Assembly (NCBI GenBank): GCA_001687465.1
Contig: LVLI01000206.1
Location: 41,056 to 105,055 of the forward strand
Direction: 5' to 3'
From: Halocafeteria seosinensis
Lineage: Eukaryota > Sar > Bigyra > Bicosoecida
Length of the DNA: 64,000 bases
Part shown: positions 21,405 to 32,117 of the stretch, piece after piece
How the letters are laid out: each line of letters starts with the position of its first letter
Numbering within the stretch: the first letter of the stretch is position 1
Program-made: the position numbers and the translations under genes
The notes under the pieces: model-generated
The model's database searches: none
The model's input: the letters and a program-made list of their open reading frames with translations, nothing else
Told to the model about the DNA's origin: nothing

Positions 21405-22137
21405 ATGTCTGACCACCTCGACGCGTCAGCGGACCTAAGTGAGCGAGGCCGAAGTAGCTCAGACGTTACTGCTACGAAACGGGTTAAAAGAGCCTGTGTA
21501 CCTTGCTCGAAGAGTAAAACGAAATGCGATGATGGTCGTCCTTGCCAGGTTGGTGAATAATTACTTCTTGAACTGGAACTATACCTATATTGTTCGCTGT
21601 GTTGTGTGCTTCTGATACCTGGTACAGAGATGCCTCAGGAAGGGCATTTCCGCACAGTGCGTGGATCGAGTAACATCAAGAGATAAGAGGGAAGTGTGCC
21701 AGCAGAATACACCGGTTCTCCCTGATAACTCTTTTGGCAACATATTTTCTTTAGTGGACTGGATGCTTGCTTCAAATAATCGCCAGGTTCCGTCATGGCC
21801 AGCGTCTCAGATACAGCATCGAATTGAATGCGGTGGCTCTCAAGCGCCTACTCCATCGCTAGGCGAAAGGTCAACACCAAGATATGCATCCTCCTCTAAA
21901 CGCAAGTACGAGATGGGTGCGGATGATTTATTTCAGAAGGATGAGCTTCAGGATTCAGATGGAGCACAATACCCTGATTCGGCTCTTGCGGTCACTTCCT
22001 CCGAGGGCTCCCGTAGGCTGTTCACAGGTCCTGAATGCGAATCTGAAACTGGATGCACCGATTTCTATGGCGTACCATTTGCTGAATCATCTGATGACAG
22101 CGATTTCGCAATCGCTCTGCGCGACGATGATTCGTAG
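21405..22137 (+). CDS. Small Zn2Cys6 (Gal4-type) zinc-cluster protein
   Basis: Two exons, 21405-21548 and 21628-22137 (intron 79 nt), give 217 residues. Residues 31-58 form a complete binuclear zinc cluster: Cys-x2-Cys-x6-Cys-x5-Cys split by the intron from Cys-x8-Cys, with the basic SKSKTKCDDGRPC core. This DNA-binding motif is characteristic of fungal transcription factors but occurs sporadically in other eukaryotes. A basic stretch TKRVKRA precedes it. Downstream, residues 85-100 (FGNIFSLVDWML) look like a short amphipathic helix. The rest is acidic and Ser-rich, ending in DSDFAIALRDDDS, a plausible activation region. The large fungal-specific middle domain is missing. It is probably a DNA-binding transcription factor with unknown targets. 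Confidence 0.85.
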
Positions 22138-22561
22138 TAAGGGAAAGTCCAATGTAATTTGCGGCGGCAACTAAAGAATGCATCATCAGGCTGAGCGAGC
22201 GCGGAGGTACGGGTACGGTGTGGTATACAGTTCCCAACAACTCTGACGTCGCAAGTTAGGCTTCTTCCCTCTTTGAATTGTTGGGTCGAGGTTTTGTTGA
22301 GCCATATGCATTATCAACCAATACTGTACAGTGCATTTGTTGTCTCTTGTGTACTTCCAATTGTGTGCGTATGATTTGTGGCACAAATTGCCGCACACTG
22401 TGCCCAAAGTTGAAGTTGCTAAACTTCACACGGTGCAATGTTACAAGTATGTAGCATACAAGTATACTATGATATGATACACCTATGTCTCAATAGCAGG
22501 TTTCCTACAACGTTCTCGGCACACATTGTCGATACACGAGAAAGATAGATAGAAAGGGTAC
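22138..22561. other. Intergenic, no gene seen
   Basis: 424 bp between two rightward genes, including the promoter of the HtrA-like gene. Only short frames without family resemblance were found. Confidence 0.5.
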
Positions 22562-24520
22562 ATGAAGTGGAGAGGGAGTTGGATCCCGGTCATGATCCGG
22601 GGTCACAGATCGCTGCTGGGGCTATCGACTGCATTATGCTCTTATTTTCATCTCCAGCAAACTCCTGTTCACTCGGAGGCTTATCCTCCGAATTTCCTAG
22701 GGGCTAGTCCTCACGCTACGCTCCATGAAATCGACACCGTGGAATGGCGCATCGACAAGTGGTCGGCGTTCCATCCCCGTGCTGTCTGCACGGCTGCCAT
22801 CCGTGGAACTGTGCAGGTTAAAGGCGATAGTCCCGTATTTGGTAATGGCGTCTTAATCACTTCCCAAGGACACATACTGACGTGTGCACATCTTGTGCAC
22901 ACCAACAAGAACGTTTGTGTGGAATTCGCGGACAATCAGACGTATCGGACTCGGCTCGTAGGAATTGACTGGGATGCTGACCTAGCCATCCTCCAAGTTG
23001 TGGGACAGCCAATTGGACGCTACTATGAATGGTTCAATGATCTCGCAGGTGTGGACTACCGTCGTGCCCAACAGGAGCAAAAATCAAGTGCAGAACAAGA
23101 TGACCTTAAACAAAAAACCTCAAAACTCGCTGGTGGGAATCAGCTTGAAATTGGGCCAGCAGGAGTAGCTTTGCTCGATCATACCGTATCTAAGGCTGCG
23201 TTGGAGGCAACACATCGAGCCGAACGAAGGAGGTATCGAAGTGTCGCCGAGGTTAGCAGCTTTGTATACGACATCGAGTCTGATCGTGCAAGTGTACCTC
23301 AGAGTTTAGACCTGGCTCAGTGGCAGTACTGGTGGCGTTCCGTTCGAATTGGTGATCGTGTCTACCGTCTCTATCATAGGATCTTAGAGCGTAACTGGAG
23401 GCTGGGCGACGAAGATAGAATAGGTGGAGAACGCCTTCGAGCGGCGGCCTTCCGTGAAAGGCACGGGGAAAATGCAGGGCCTTCGGATGATGGGCGCCTC
23501 GAAGACACAGGGATCATCGCCAGGGTACGCTGGTTACTAAATAAACTACGACGGTCTCATTCGTTTCTCCATCCGCTTGAATTGGCGACACACGAAGCGC
23601 TAAAGACTATTGATGGAAAACAGGACCCTTTTTTGGCTGCGAGGAGCTACTATCAAAGTGACAATGCTGACCAACAAGAACGCCTCATGACAGCGCGCAT
23701 TCCTCTGTCATCTCGGCGTTCAATCCCACAAACCCTGTTTTGTGCTGGGATAAATCCTCCATCAATCGAGTATTCCACTGTAAACATTGTGCGCATGCTT
23801 CCAGATATAACTAATGCTGTTCCGCGTTGTAGGGATGCTATCTCGGAGTTACCTGGATGGAGGGGAAACGCGACACAGGGCTATTTTTTCGGCAGACGAA
23901 TGGACGAGGCCCCTCTTTGGTCGGATGATTCTCATGACCCTTCTCTAGCAGTAATCCGGTTTGCACCATCAACCTTTATGTCCCGACCGGGATCACCTAT
24001 ACTGGATAGTGATGGCAATCTGGTAGGGCTTGTATTACGAGGTGACACGAAGATACACGATGCTATTGATTTGACCGCTACAGATTCTGCTGCTCGAGTC
24101 AAAGTGATGCTTGAAGAGCAGGGTTCTAAGAAATGCTTGTCCAAACCTGTATCGCCCTCAGATTTTGGATGCTTTTATCACTTCCGCCCTCATGAGCAAA
24201 CGGCAGTAGTGGACGCAGTTTCTCGAGGTTCTGTGGCAGAAGCAAAAGGGATCCAACCGGGAGATAGAATTACTCACGTTGATGGAACTGCTGTTCGCTC
24301 ATCGTACGAGTTGAGCAAGCGCCTAAAGGAATATCTCGTATCTAAGAGAAGGTGTAAATTACGCGTAGAACGTCTAAGTAACCCGGTTAATCCTCCATTG
24401 TGCTCGGTTGATTTTCATGCTATTGAACTGGCGCGGGACTCTGTTGATGCTGTTGTACAGCGGCGGGACGAGAGGCCCTCGTTCGATGCGGGCTATAAGA
24501 ACAAGCTGGAACAATTGTAG
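22562..24520 (+). CDS. HtrA/DegP-like serine protease with PDZ domain and large insertion
   Basis: A single exon encodes 652 residues. The trypsin-like catalytic residues can be placed: His110 in ILTCAHLV, Asp140 in GIDWDADLAILQVVG and Ser478 in SRPGSPILDSDGNLVGL, the last corresponding to the GNSGGPL serine loop. A C-terminal PDZ domain (about 535-625) includes FRPHEQTAVVDAVSRGSVAE, IQPGDRITHVDG and a final strand with KLRVERL. The order protease then PDZ is that of HtrA/DegP, which degrade misfolded proteins in mitochondria, plastids or the secretory pathway. Asp to Ser is normally about 75-80 residues; here it is 338, because of an Arg- and Glu-rich insertion of about 260 residues (roughly 155-420). 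The N-terminus is basic and hydrophobic up to residue 35, suiting an organelle or ER targeting signal. The oxyanion-loop glycine pair is reduced (PGSP), so activity should be checked. Confidence 0.85.
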   Translation: MKWRGSWIPVMIRGHRSLLGLSTALCSYFHLQQTPVHSEAYPPNFLGASPHATLHEIDTVEWRIDKWSAFHPRAVCTAAIRGTVQVKGDSPVFGNGVLITSQGHILTCAHLVHTNKNVCVEFADNQTYRTRLVGIDWDADLAILQVVGQPIGRYYEWFNDLAGVDYRRAQQEQKSSAEQDDLKQKTSKLAGGNQLEIGPAGVALLDHTVSKAALEATHRAERRRYRSVAEVSSFVYDIESDRASVPQSLDLAQWQYWWRSVRIGDRVYRLYHRILERNWRLGDEDRIGGERLRAAAFRERHGENAGPSDDGRLEDTGIIARVRWLLNKLRRSHSFLHPLELATHEALKTIDGKQDPFLAARSYYQSDNADQQERLMTARIPLSSRRSIPQTLFCAGINPPSIEYSTVNIVRMLPDITNAVPRCRDAISELPGWRGNATQGYFFGRRMDEAPLWSDDSHDPSLAVIRFAPSTFMSRPGSPILDSDGNLVGLVLRGDTKIHDAIDLTATDSAARVKVMLEEQGSKKCLSKPVSPSDFGCFYHFRPHEQTAVVDAVSRGSVAEAKGIQPGDRITHVDGTAVRSSYELSKRLKEYLVSKRRCKLRVERLSNPVNPPLCSVDFHAIELARDSVDAVVQRRDERPSFDAGYKNKLEQL

Positions 24521-24745
24521 ATATATACGCTGTGGATTGAATGTCGGATCTTGCAGCGCTAGGACCACAGTTTTGGGTGGTACACCCCGTTATAGCACTG
24601 TAGTAGCTACCACCAACGTGTACAGATTGTGCACCAATTAGGTCTTCTTGGTTGCACGCGATTCCTATGCTCAGTAATGAAGCACTCTCTGAATAACATC
24701 AGCGTTCGGATCTAGTCGTAAGCACGCTTAGCACCGACTAAACTT

Positions 24746-25516
24746 CTACTCGGTTACTTCCAGGTTGACTCTACCTGCTGGCTGGGGGAAATATTCCGCC
24801 ATCGACACTCCCGGTTCCTGGGCGGGGGCAGTGTCGGTGCCATCTGAGTCGATGGGTGACGCTTGCATCGGCTTCAGATGAGATTTCAGTTTTGTCTGAA
24901 GCGCCGAGCGAGACCGCTTCCTGCCGCTTGCGGCCTTGGACGGAATCGACGACTCCCGTTTCTCTTTCTTTCCCTTGTTCGTTCCCTCATGTCCACAGCC
25001 GTAGTAGCTCCTCAAAACGAGTACTACCTGATAGTTCAGCATGACGCTGCAAAGCAAAGGGACGGCACAACAATTCGAACAAACAAGCCGTCGTTCGCCA
25101 ACTTGCTACCACCAACGTTGTCTCCTCTGACGCAATGCTAAAAGGAGTGGGTCTGTAGTTTCTCCTTATCAATCGGAAAGAGGCCTCGGGGAAGTATCCA
25201 AACAAAGAAGAGGGATGCTCCTGCTCTCTCTTGTTGAGCCTTCGACCTCTTCGCTCATTGTGCCCAGGAGGTTTGTGTTGTGTTTACTCCCGTCCCAAAC
25301 AAGCCATTTCAATAGGTTTTGCGTAGGGCAATTTGTCTCAAAACTCACGGCACTCCGTTGAGTGGCTTCACGTCCACAGATCGTCGTGATGTGAACCTGA
25401 AGGAGATACATAGGACGAAATACCACAAATTTGTTTTTGGGTGGGAAGCATACATGTACCGTGTGGTAGATCACCGCGTCTCTGTTGTGTGGTATTGAGG
25501 TTTGAAACCATGCCAT
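24746..25516 (-). CDS. Unidentified multi-exon gene (model incomplete)
   Basis: The ATG at 25516 opens MAWFQTSIPHNRDAVIYHT, followed by a GTACATG donor. A CAG acceptor near 25400 resumes with VHITTICGREATQRSA and then a GTGAGT donor. Farther left, after a CAG acceptor near 25046, a basic stretch GTNKGKKEKRESSIPSKAAS and a tail ending EYFPQPAGRVNLEVTE stop at 24746. These look like exons of one gene, but the middle part does not join in frame by standard signals, so the model is incomplete. I do not recognise the family. The start lies 71 bp from the start of the divergent LRR gene, so the two share a very short promoter. The alternative is two smaller genes. Confidence 0.35.
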
Positions 25517-25587
25517 TTCTGTGATCGTTCTTGGCTCACGTGGCATCAAATGAATAAATGATGGTACCAATTACGTATTATTGAACG
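25517..25587. promoter_or_regulatory. 71-bp divergent promoter region
   Basis: The likely start codons of the unidentified leftward gene and the LRR gene are only 71 bp apart. Both transcription starts must lie in or very near this segment unless the LRR gene has its real start downstream. Confidence 0.35.
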
Positions 25588-26853
25588 ATGATGTCGGCAG
25601 TCGAAGAACTTCTACGCTTGTACCTCATGTGGAATTCTGAAGTGTATCGTTTTCCGCGACAGACCTTTCTTCCACAAACAGTAGTGTACTGGGAAACAGT
25701 GGCTGGCGTGACTTCTGGCTCCGAGGTGTCGTGGGTGGCGTGTTTACCGTGGAGCACATGCACTCTTGTCGGCCATAGCGACGAGAATACGAGGAAAGAC
25801 CTGCAGGTTCGGTATCCATTCTTCCGGGGGCATGGGAATATGAGAACGATAGTCTTTACGGATACCATTTCGTGCTTCTCAAGGTTAACCTCATTGGACA
25901 TCCAGTCCCTAGAGTGCATCAATCCTATCTCGGATCAAGATTTCTACCACCTGTCAAACCTGCGTTGCCTTTTCATGAGCTGGGTTCCGAGCGAGAAAAT
26001 TACGGATGGAGCGTTTGAGCACCTATCCAATTTGACAAAACTAGATATGGATGGATGCAGGCAAACAACGATTTCAGATAGCGCTTTCAAACATTTGTCG
26101 GGGCTGGTCAATCTAAACATTCGGTATGATACTCAAACAACGCTCACGAACGAAGCGTTTAAGCACCTACAGAAACTAACGTTTCTTGATATGAAGCAAT
26201 GCCGTCAAAGTACGATAGGCAGTGACGCATTTAGTCACTTATCTAAGTTGGAAGGGTTAAATATATCAGGGTGTGATCAGACAACGCTCACGAGTCGTGC
26301 TTTCCAACACTTAGGGAATTTGACCTCGCTGGGTATGGCATCCTGCTTAGACTTAGTAGAACCCGACAGCACATTTCATTCGCTGCCGAAATTGTTGAGT
26401 CTCGATCTGAAGAGTATCAGGATCGTACAGCGAGTCAATGATGCCTTTGCAGGATTGTCAAAGCTGACGATGCTTGATTTGAGGTATGGCAGAACGTCAG
26501 GCCTATCGGATCGCGCCTTTCAACATTTGGCAACCTTAAAATGCCTTCTTATGAATGAGTGCAAGCAACCCTCAATTACTGACGAAGCATTTCGACATTT
26601 GTCGAACCTAACATACCTATCAATGGGAAGATGTGATCAACCAACAATTACCAACGGCGCATTCCGGCACTTGGTAAACTTACGCAGATTGAATATGCAG
26701 ATGTGCAATCAAGAAACGATAACGGGTGCAGCGTTTGCACCTTTGCTTAACTTAACATGGCTTTGCATTCAAGGATGCACTCAAAGCTCCATAGTGAATG
26801 AGTCGTTTCAACATTTGCCGTACCTCAAGCAGTCAAACATTTTGCGTTCGTAA
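25588..26853 (+). CDS. Leucine-rich-repeat protein (24-residue repeats)
   Basis: A single exon encodes 421 residues. From about residue 100 to the end the chain is built of some 13 repeats of mostly 24 residues, pattern HLSNLTKLDMDGCRQTTISD followed by AF. Leucines are at LxxLxxLxMxxC positions and each unit contains an AFxHL segment. The repeated Cys at the end of the beta strand resembles cysteine-containing and BspA-like LRRs, which form curved solenoids that bind proteins. The first 95 residues lack repeats (WNSEVYRFPRQTFLPQ) and may be a degenerate capping or F-box-like part; I cannot confirm an F-box. No signal peptide or transmembrane helix is evident, so an intracellular protein is likely. 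Such multigene LRR families often act in ligand binding or ubiquitin targeting; the function here is unknown. Confidence 0.85.
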   Translation: MMSAVEELLRLYLMWNSEVYRFPRQTFLPQTVVYWETVAGVTSGSEVSWVACLPWSTCTLVGHSDENTRKDLQVRYPFFRGHGNMRTIVFTDTISCFSRLTSLDIQSLECINPISDQDFYHLSNLRCLFMSWVPSEKITDGAFEHLSNLTKLDMDGCRQTTISDSAFKHLSGLVNLNIRYDTQTTLTNEAFKHLQKLTFLDMKQCRQSTIGSDAFSHLSKLEGLNISGCDQTTLTSRAFQHLGNLTSLGMASCLDLVEPDSTFHSLPKLLSLDLKSIRIVQRVNDAFAGLSKLTMLDLRYGRTSGLSDRAFQHLATLKCLLMNECKQPSITDEAFRHLSNLTYLSMGRCDQPTITNGAFRHLVNLRRLNMQMCNQETITGAAFAPLLNLTWLCIQGCTQSSIVNESFQHLPYLKQSNILRS

Positions 26854-27306
26854 GGAATGTAGAGGGGCCAATGATTCACTAGTTCGGTACCAACGCTGCA
26901 TGTTTACCGGACAATTACTCGGTTCTCAATCTGATCCTTAAACGCCTTCTTAGCTGGAGCGCAAGTGACTAATGGTAGTGATATTTCGTTACCACGGAAC
27001 GGGGCTAGCCCATTCGAGTGAGGGCTGCCCGCGATACGTTATAGTGACCATGAATTGCGTAAACTCTAAGGGAACTAGACCGTTATAAGGATTTCTATGG
27101 GACGTCTGGTCTCATTTGCTTGGAACATGTGACACAGCTACGGAGGAAGAGCGTATTATGGGGTAGGGCGGTAAGACTCAAAATACTTGAATTGAATGCA
27201 TCGGAAGCACACACACATAGAAAGAGAATTCCACACAACAGGTGGCTGCAATTACTATCAAGCAAAGATCCGAGTCCTGCCAATTGATGAACCATTCGTA
27301 GACCTA
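26854..27306. other. Convergent intergenic segment, no gene seen
   Basis: 453 bp between the 3' ends of the LRR gene and NAPRT. It should hold both polyadenylation regions. No RNA gene, repeat or convincing reading frame was found. Confidence 0.55.
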
Positions 27307-29785
27307 CTATTCTAGTTCCGGGATGGGAACTTCCCGCATCCATAGTTCATGAATAAACTGGTATAATTCGACACTCACAGAAACCTTGTACGGAGTCGGG
27401 TTAAGCGGACGCAAGTGATCACTACGCATTAAATCGATTTGAGCTTCCACGTAATTTCTTAACTGTTGCAATGTTGGAAAGCCGGCTCTCAGTGAGTGTA
27501 CACCTTTCCCATTCTTGATGTCTTCCAGTGGAGTGGAGGACGTAGACACTTGCTGGTCGCTTCCGAAGAAGCTATTTGCAGCTTCTTGACGAGTCTTTTC
27601 GTCTTCAATATCCATCTCAGTAACATGTGCGTCCTTGCCAACCCAGACCAATCCAAGAAGGGGGAGTACCTTCTTTGGAGTGACGTAGACCCGTTTCTTC
27701 TCGTCGAAAGGGTGGCGGCAAAGGACTCTTTTGTCAGGACGGGGGCGTCCTTCCCCGGCCCGCAAAAGGAGGTCAGCTAGCGGAACGCCTTCAGCCCCGA
27801 AGAGACGAAATGCTTCCTTGGCGCCAGGTAACGTAACCTGCGTCGTACGAGATAATCAATTCCATCACCGAAATTCCGTATTTAACATATACAGTTCCAT
27901 TTACCTTGGTGATATCTTGACTAAGTTTGATTCTCGCTTTCCCGTTAGTTTCAACAAGTTTATATACCATCCCTGCACAATCCCAGCGTGAAAAACCGTC
28001 GTACGCTTGACTCGAGACGCTGTACGACATCATACCTAAAGCGGGTTGAGCTTGGCAAGTGACTAGGTGCGTTCCGATTCCAAAGGCATCCACCTCATGG
28101 CCTTGATCGTCCAGAGAATGAAGCACCGGTTCATTTATGTCGTTGCTTGCTACAATGGTACTGTTCGCAATGCTAGTACCGTAGCGGGCGTCGGCCTGTA
28201 GAAGGGGAAATGAAAGAATGGGTATCAGGTTGACAACGGAAGTCACTAAAACTACGGGCTATTATTACGTACTTTATGAAACATTTTGCGAATTTCCTTA
28301 GAAAGATAGGCCAAATCACCACTGCACAATATGAACCATAAGCCCCAATTACTTTCGGCATGCTTCATGTCGTGGATGACTTACCTGTCGATGCGGACAC
28401 CGGCCGCAGTGTAGCCTACCTTATGCAGCACCAATGCTACACAAATAAAGTTCGGTACTCCAGAAGAGAGAGTCTCATAGGTGTCTACCAATGCTAAGAA
28501 GTTGTTAGGAAACGCCTGTGGGTGCGGAGCGTCTGAATGTGTGGATCCAAAACAGAGAGTTGCAGTAGCACCGTGGAACTCACCTTGGCATAAGCAACAA
28601 AGGCCGCAAGCTCTGAATCACTTGCATTTTGATAGTTCATTTCCTTCCGATAACGAAGAGCTTCTTCAACCAGATCTATTCCCTGGGATTTAGCAAGCGG
28701 GAAAATGTAAGTGAAGCAGTGCATCCATACGGCTAAGTACGTAGCACGTACTTCGAGTTTACGATCAACAATGTCATCGAACGAAGTGTATGCGCTCACA
28801 AAAGCATGTGCGTGCGTCCCGCTTGTCTCAATGTTATACAGGTAACCAGCTTGTACGTTCGAAGTTGCGTCAAACCCTCCCATGTAGGAATACCTGAGTA
28901 GCGACAAAGGGGAGGTGTCGTATGAGACATGGGGGCTCACGGGTAAAATACGAACGGCTGCATACTTACTTAGAAGCGGTCATTCCACCATCTGGCCCTT
29001 GGGCACGTCGTAACCCAAATTCTAGCAGCTTCTTATCCCGGCCTGCGGCCAGTCGGAATCGACAAGCATTTGTGGTCATCAACGATGCAAAGTTACAGAG
29101 ATTTAAGAGAGTGGTTTCCAGTAATTGACAGATACCCAAGGGTCCTTCCACTCTGCATAAAGTAAAGCCAAAGCCGAGGCTTTGATAGTACCGTTTTGAC
29201 ACCAGGTACGAGCGCCAACCATACCTCAATACCGGGACTCGAGGGAATACAATAGTTCCCTCTGGAACTCCGTATACTTTAACTTGTGAGCAGTCCAGGC
29301 TTTGCAGATATTCGAAGAACTCTGGGTTCGCATCGGGGAGAATCGACCTGCCGCAAATAGCAGAACATTGGCTCCATATTCGTTGCAGGAACCTGATGTA
29401 AGGTGGGCTTACTTGAGATACTCTACTTGATCCTCCGTAATTTTGTATGATTGGAGGAACTTTAGGCACTGCAATAAGCAGAACAATACCAGAGGCGTGC
29501 TAAATACGCATCATAAACGCGAAAAAGCATGGAAAACGAGTCCATCCACGTGGCCTGCATAATACTTACATCTTCGAGGCCCCCAAAAATGGTGAATTCA
29601 CCCTGAAACGGGTTTTTTCGAAAGAATGCGTCGAAGACAGCGTAGTCCTTATGGCGTCCCGACTTCCAGTAGGCGTAGCACATGGTCACCTGGTACATAT
29701 CGGTCAATAAAGGCGTGATAAACCTGTTACTGGGGGTCTCTTCCGGCTTGGCCGGAAGCAAAGCCTGGGGGATTACAGTGTCCAT
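27307..29785 (-). CDS. NAPRT: Nicotinate phosphoribosyltransferase
   Basis: Converts nicotinate and PRPP to nicotinate mononucleotide, the first step of the Preiss-Handler route to NAD, in the cytosol. Eleven exons fit: 29570-29785, 29413-29468, 29225-29347, 28970-29152, 28752-28893, 28584-28682, 28385-28515, 28273-28321, 28036-28195, 27905-27972 and 27307-27837, giving 585 residues (human NAPRT 538). Landmarks in order: [63 protein letters not shown] with [59 protein letters not shown] and MVYKLVE. The fifth intron (28683-28751) is 69 nt and free of stops, so it can be missed. The ATG beginning [10 protein letters not shown] is the first in frame; its exact base may be off by one in my count. 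Its neighbours are unrelated. Confidence 0.95.
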
Positions 29786-30190
29786 TGCGTCTTTTCTCCG
29801 GGGAACACAAGCTATAAAAACTGTGTAAAGTTTTTTCAACAGATATGCCTTTGGATATACAATGATATCAGTAGAATCGGTCCAAATGAGCCATCAACTT
29901 CTTGACGTGGAGGGGACGTTGAAGTTGTTCCGACTTTGGAAGTTTAGGGGCCGCTTGTCCTGGGAAACTTGGCGCCTGAATGGTGGACCGAGAATCATAC
30001 AACGAAAATTTCCCGAAACGAGTGCAGACTAATTTGACGAGTATGTCTTCTTCTATGGTGTGCGCGGATTACCGAGCTGTACGTACCGCCAAAATTCGTG
30101 CAACCCTATTGCACGTTGGATATACAGCACTGGCTCTACCGAGTATAAGGAAATTGGTCTAAATTTTAACTAACTAAAGTAACTTCTCAA
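29786..30190. other. Intergenic, no gene seen
   Basis: 405 bp between the NAPRT start and the carrier-gene stop, containing the NAPRT promoter. A short frame at 29980-30162 has no support. Confidence 0.5.
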
Positions 30191-31337
30191 CTAACGTCCT
30201 TCTGGAGATGGTTTACGCATCCGGCGAAGACCTTCTTCGAAAATCGTCCATGTGACGGCCGTGGAGAAAGCCCGCTTCGCAACACGCACTGTGGCACCGC
30301 TGTACAATGAGGCGATGCCTTCGTGGCGTAAGATGTGCTTCAGTTCGTAAATAACTCCTGAGGACTTGTGCTTCACCGCTTGGAGAACACCAAGGCTCGA
30401 AGCAGAAGTGTCCATGCGCTGGTAGTAGTCCACCTGGAGACGGGTTTTCAACACGTCAGCAGGATGCGTGCATAACGTGGCAATTACACCACCTAATAAC
30501 CCTGCTGAAAAGTTTCTTGTTGCCTGTTGCACAGCATTCGGATCCTGTATACTATGCCGTGCAATTAAAGACTTTAGGGTACTAAATGAAAGGAAATAGA
30601 TACCCGAATATGGAGCGTCGCGGACGATAGTAGGCAATAATCCGGCGTAGAGACCTCGAATTCCTTCAGTCCTTGCAATATGAATAGCCGCCGGTATCGT
30701 ATGTCTATAAGGGTTGCTGCTAGTGGCTACGCCATGGGTATACTTTTGTGAGCCCCATTCTACTCGCGTTTTCACTACCGACACTGGATTCATTACCGTC
30801 GCTGCAAACGATCGCGCGATAGCTCCGGCACTGAACGCTCTTGAAGAAGAAGGCTTCTTGTTTTCTCCACTCTTGTCATCTGCTCTTTTGAAATTGACTA
30901 TTGTCTGGAGAGTGCAAAAGTATAGTCCAGCACCAAAGAATACACGGACGACAGAGGCCTCAAGGCCTCTCCAGAAGGCTAGGATTCCACCATCTCGGTA
31001 GATAGCTTTGGCAGCCCCAAGAGGGCTTCTGCTCTTTTTTATCCATTCGGCTGACTGTGCATCAGTAGCGACGCTCCGCTGTCCTTGTTGAACTGTCTTA
31101 ATGACGTCCAGGGGCTGTAATAGGGCAGCTGCATAAGAACAAATCAGGTGTTGCTGTTTCAAAGCACATTGCTCTGCTTTGGAGCTTACCAGTGACTGTT
31201 CCAGCTGTAGCCCCTGACAGAAAATTGTTCCGTGCGCGTTTGAACCAGCCTTCGCTCTTCTCCCTTTGCGAGTTTTGCTCAGTTGCAGAGGAAGATGATG
31301 CCGCTGACACGGTGGGGCGACTGCTGTCTTTGGACAT
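30191..31337 (-). CDS. SLC25A38: Mitochondrial glycine carrier, SLC25A38 / Hem25 type
   Basis: Two exons, 31190-31337 and 30191-31128 (intron 61 nt), give 361 residues with the three repeats of the mitochondrial carrier family. The signature PxDxxK occurs as PLDVIKT in repeat 1 and PADVLKTRLQ in repeat 3; repeat 2 has PVSVVKTRVE, lacking the acidic residue. That same deviation (PITVIKTRYE) marks SLC25A38/Hem25. Further matches are GAIARSFAATVMNP, IVRDAPYSGIYFLSF and AVTWTIFEEGLRRM. SLC25A38 imports glycine into mitochondria for 5-aminolevulinate synthase at the start of haem synthesis. The ATG of MSKDSSRPTV follows an in-frame ATG at 31421; the downstream one is preferred because the Ser-rich leader is typical. 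Inner mitochondrial membrane. Confidence 0.9.
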
Positions 31338-31631
31338 CCTATCTGCTGGCTTTAAGAGATTGTACCACCGGTGGCAATTGAATAAGACCAATCCGGCGGG
31401 ATAGTACGTAGTTAATGGCATAACTTAATGCAGTAGCACATGGTGAATGGAGCAGGTAAACTTCGCGAAGGTAGGTAGCTTCTTGTGAATGTCGGGCGGC
31501 TTTTGAAAGTTTTGACTTTCATGGAGCGCATGGTCCTGCTTTTCCTACTGGAGATGATGAAGCATATAACGGTGTCTGAGAAAGATAAATGCAAGAGGGA
31601 TTGGAGAATATGAGGAGCAAGAAGAAATCCC

Positions 31632-31639
31632 AAAAAAAA
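31632..31639 (-). terminator. RNA polymerase III terminator of tRNA-Gln
   Basis: A run of T on the minus strand begins five bases after the tRNA 3' end, as expected for polymerase III termination. Confidence 0.85.
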
Positions 31640-31644
31640 GGAAA

Positions 31645-31715
31645 GGCTCCACGGGGATTCGAACCCCGGCTTAGAGATTCAGAGTCTCTCGTCATAACCC
31701 CTAGACCATGGAGCC
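31645..31715 (-). tRNA. trnQ-CUG: tRNA-Gln (anticodon CTG)
   Basis: On the minus strand a 71-nt cloverleaf begins GGCTCCATGG and ends CCGTGGAGCC. The acceptor stem pairs GGCTCCA with TGGAGCC. The anticodon stem AGAGA/TCTCT closes a seven-base loop CTCTGAA, giving anticodon CTG (reads CAG, Gln), and the T arm is GGGGTTCGAATCCCC. There is no intron and no encoded CCA. A run of eight T on the transcribed strand at 31632-31639 just past the 3' end is a good RNA polymerase III terminator. Sequence and length match eukaryotic nuclear tRNA-Gln. Confidence 0.97.
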
Positions 31716-32117
31716 ATCGGTCAAAGGTCGACCCAATGTAGGACAAATGAGAGGCATTTTAAATATTTATACTACTGTAAACTTCAATTTCGTGGACCAT
31801 GCTGGATGGGTTTCTTGGGTACGGTAATTGATAGAATATGAGTATATCATTTGACGGTGGATAATGCTCATGTTATTAGTAAGAACCATAGTGGAATTTA
31901 TGGAAACGTAGGGATAGTACAACTCATAGTTTCCTCGTGGTTTCTTAGTCGGGAAGGACGGTCCCAGGGCTACATTAACTTCTTCGCGTGTTTACGGCAT
32001 GATTTAGATGCATTTAGACTGTGGCTCTCGTTTCGTAAGTGTGCACGCTATCCCGCCGTCGATAGACCGAGGGGAAATGGGAGATCACGGCCGCGATACT
32101 GACTGAATTCCAACACC
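31716..32117. other. Intergenic, no gene seen
   Basis: 402 bp upstream of both the tRNA gene and the HAD nucleotidase gene. The region near 31750-31850 is AT-rich. No other feature was seen. Confidence 0.5.
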
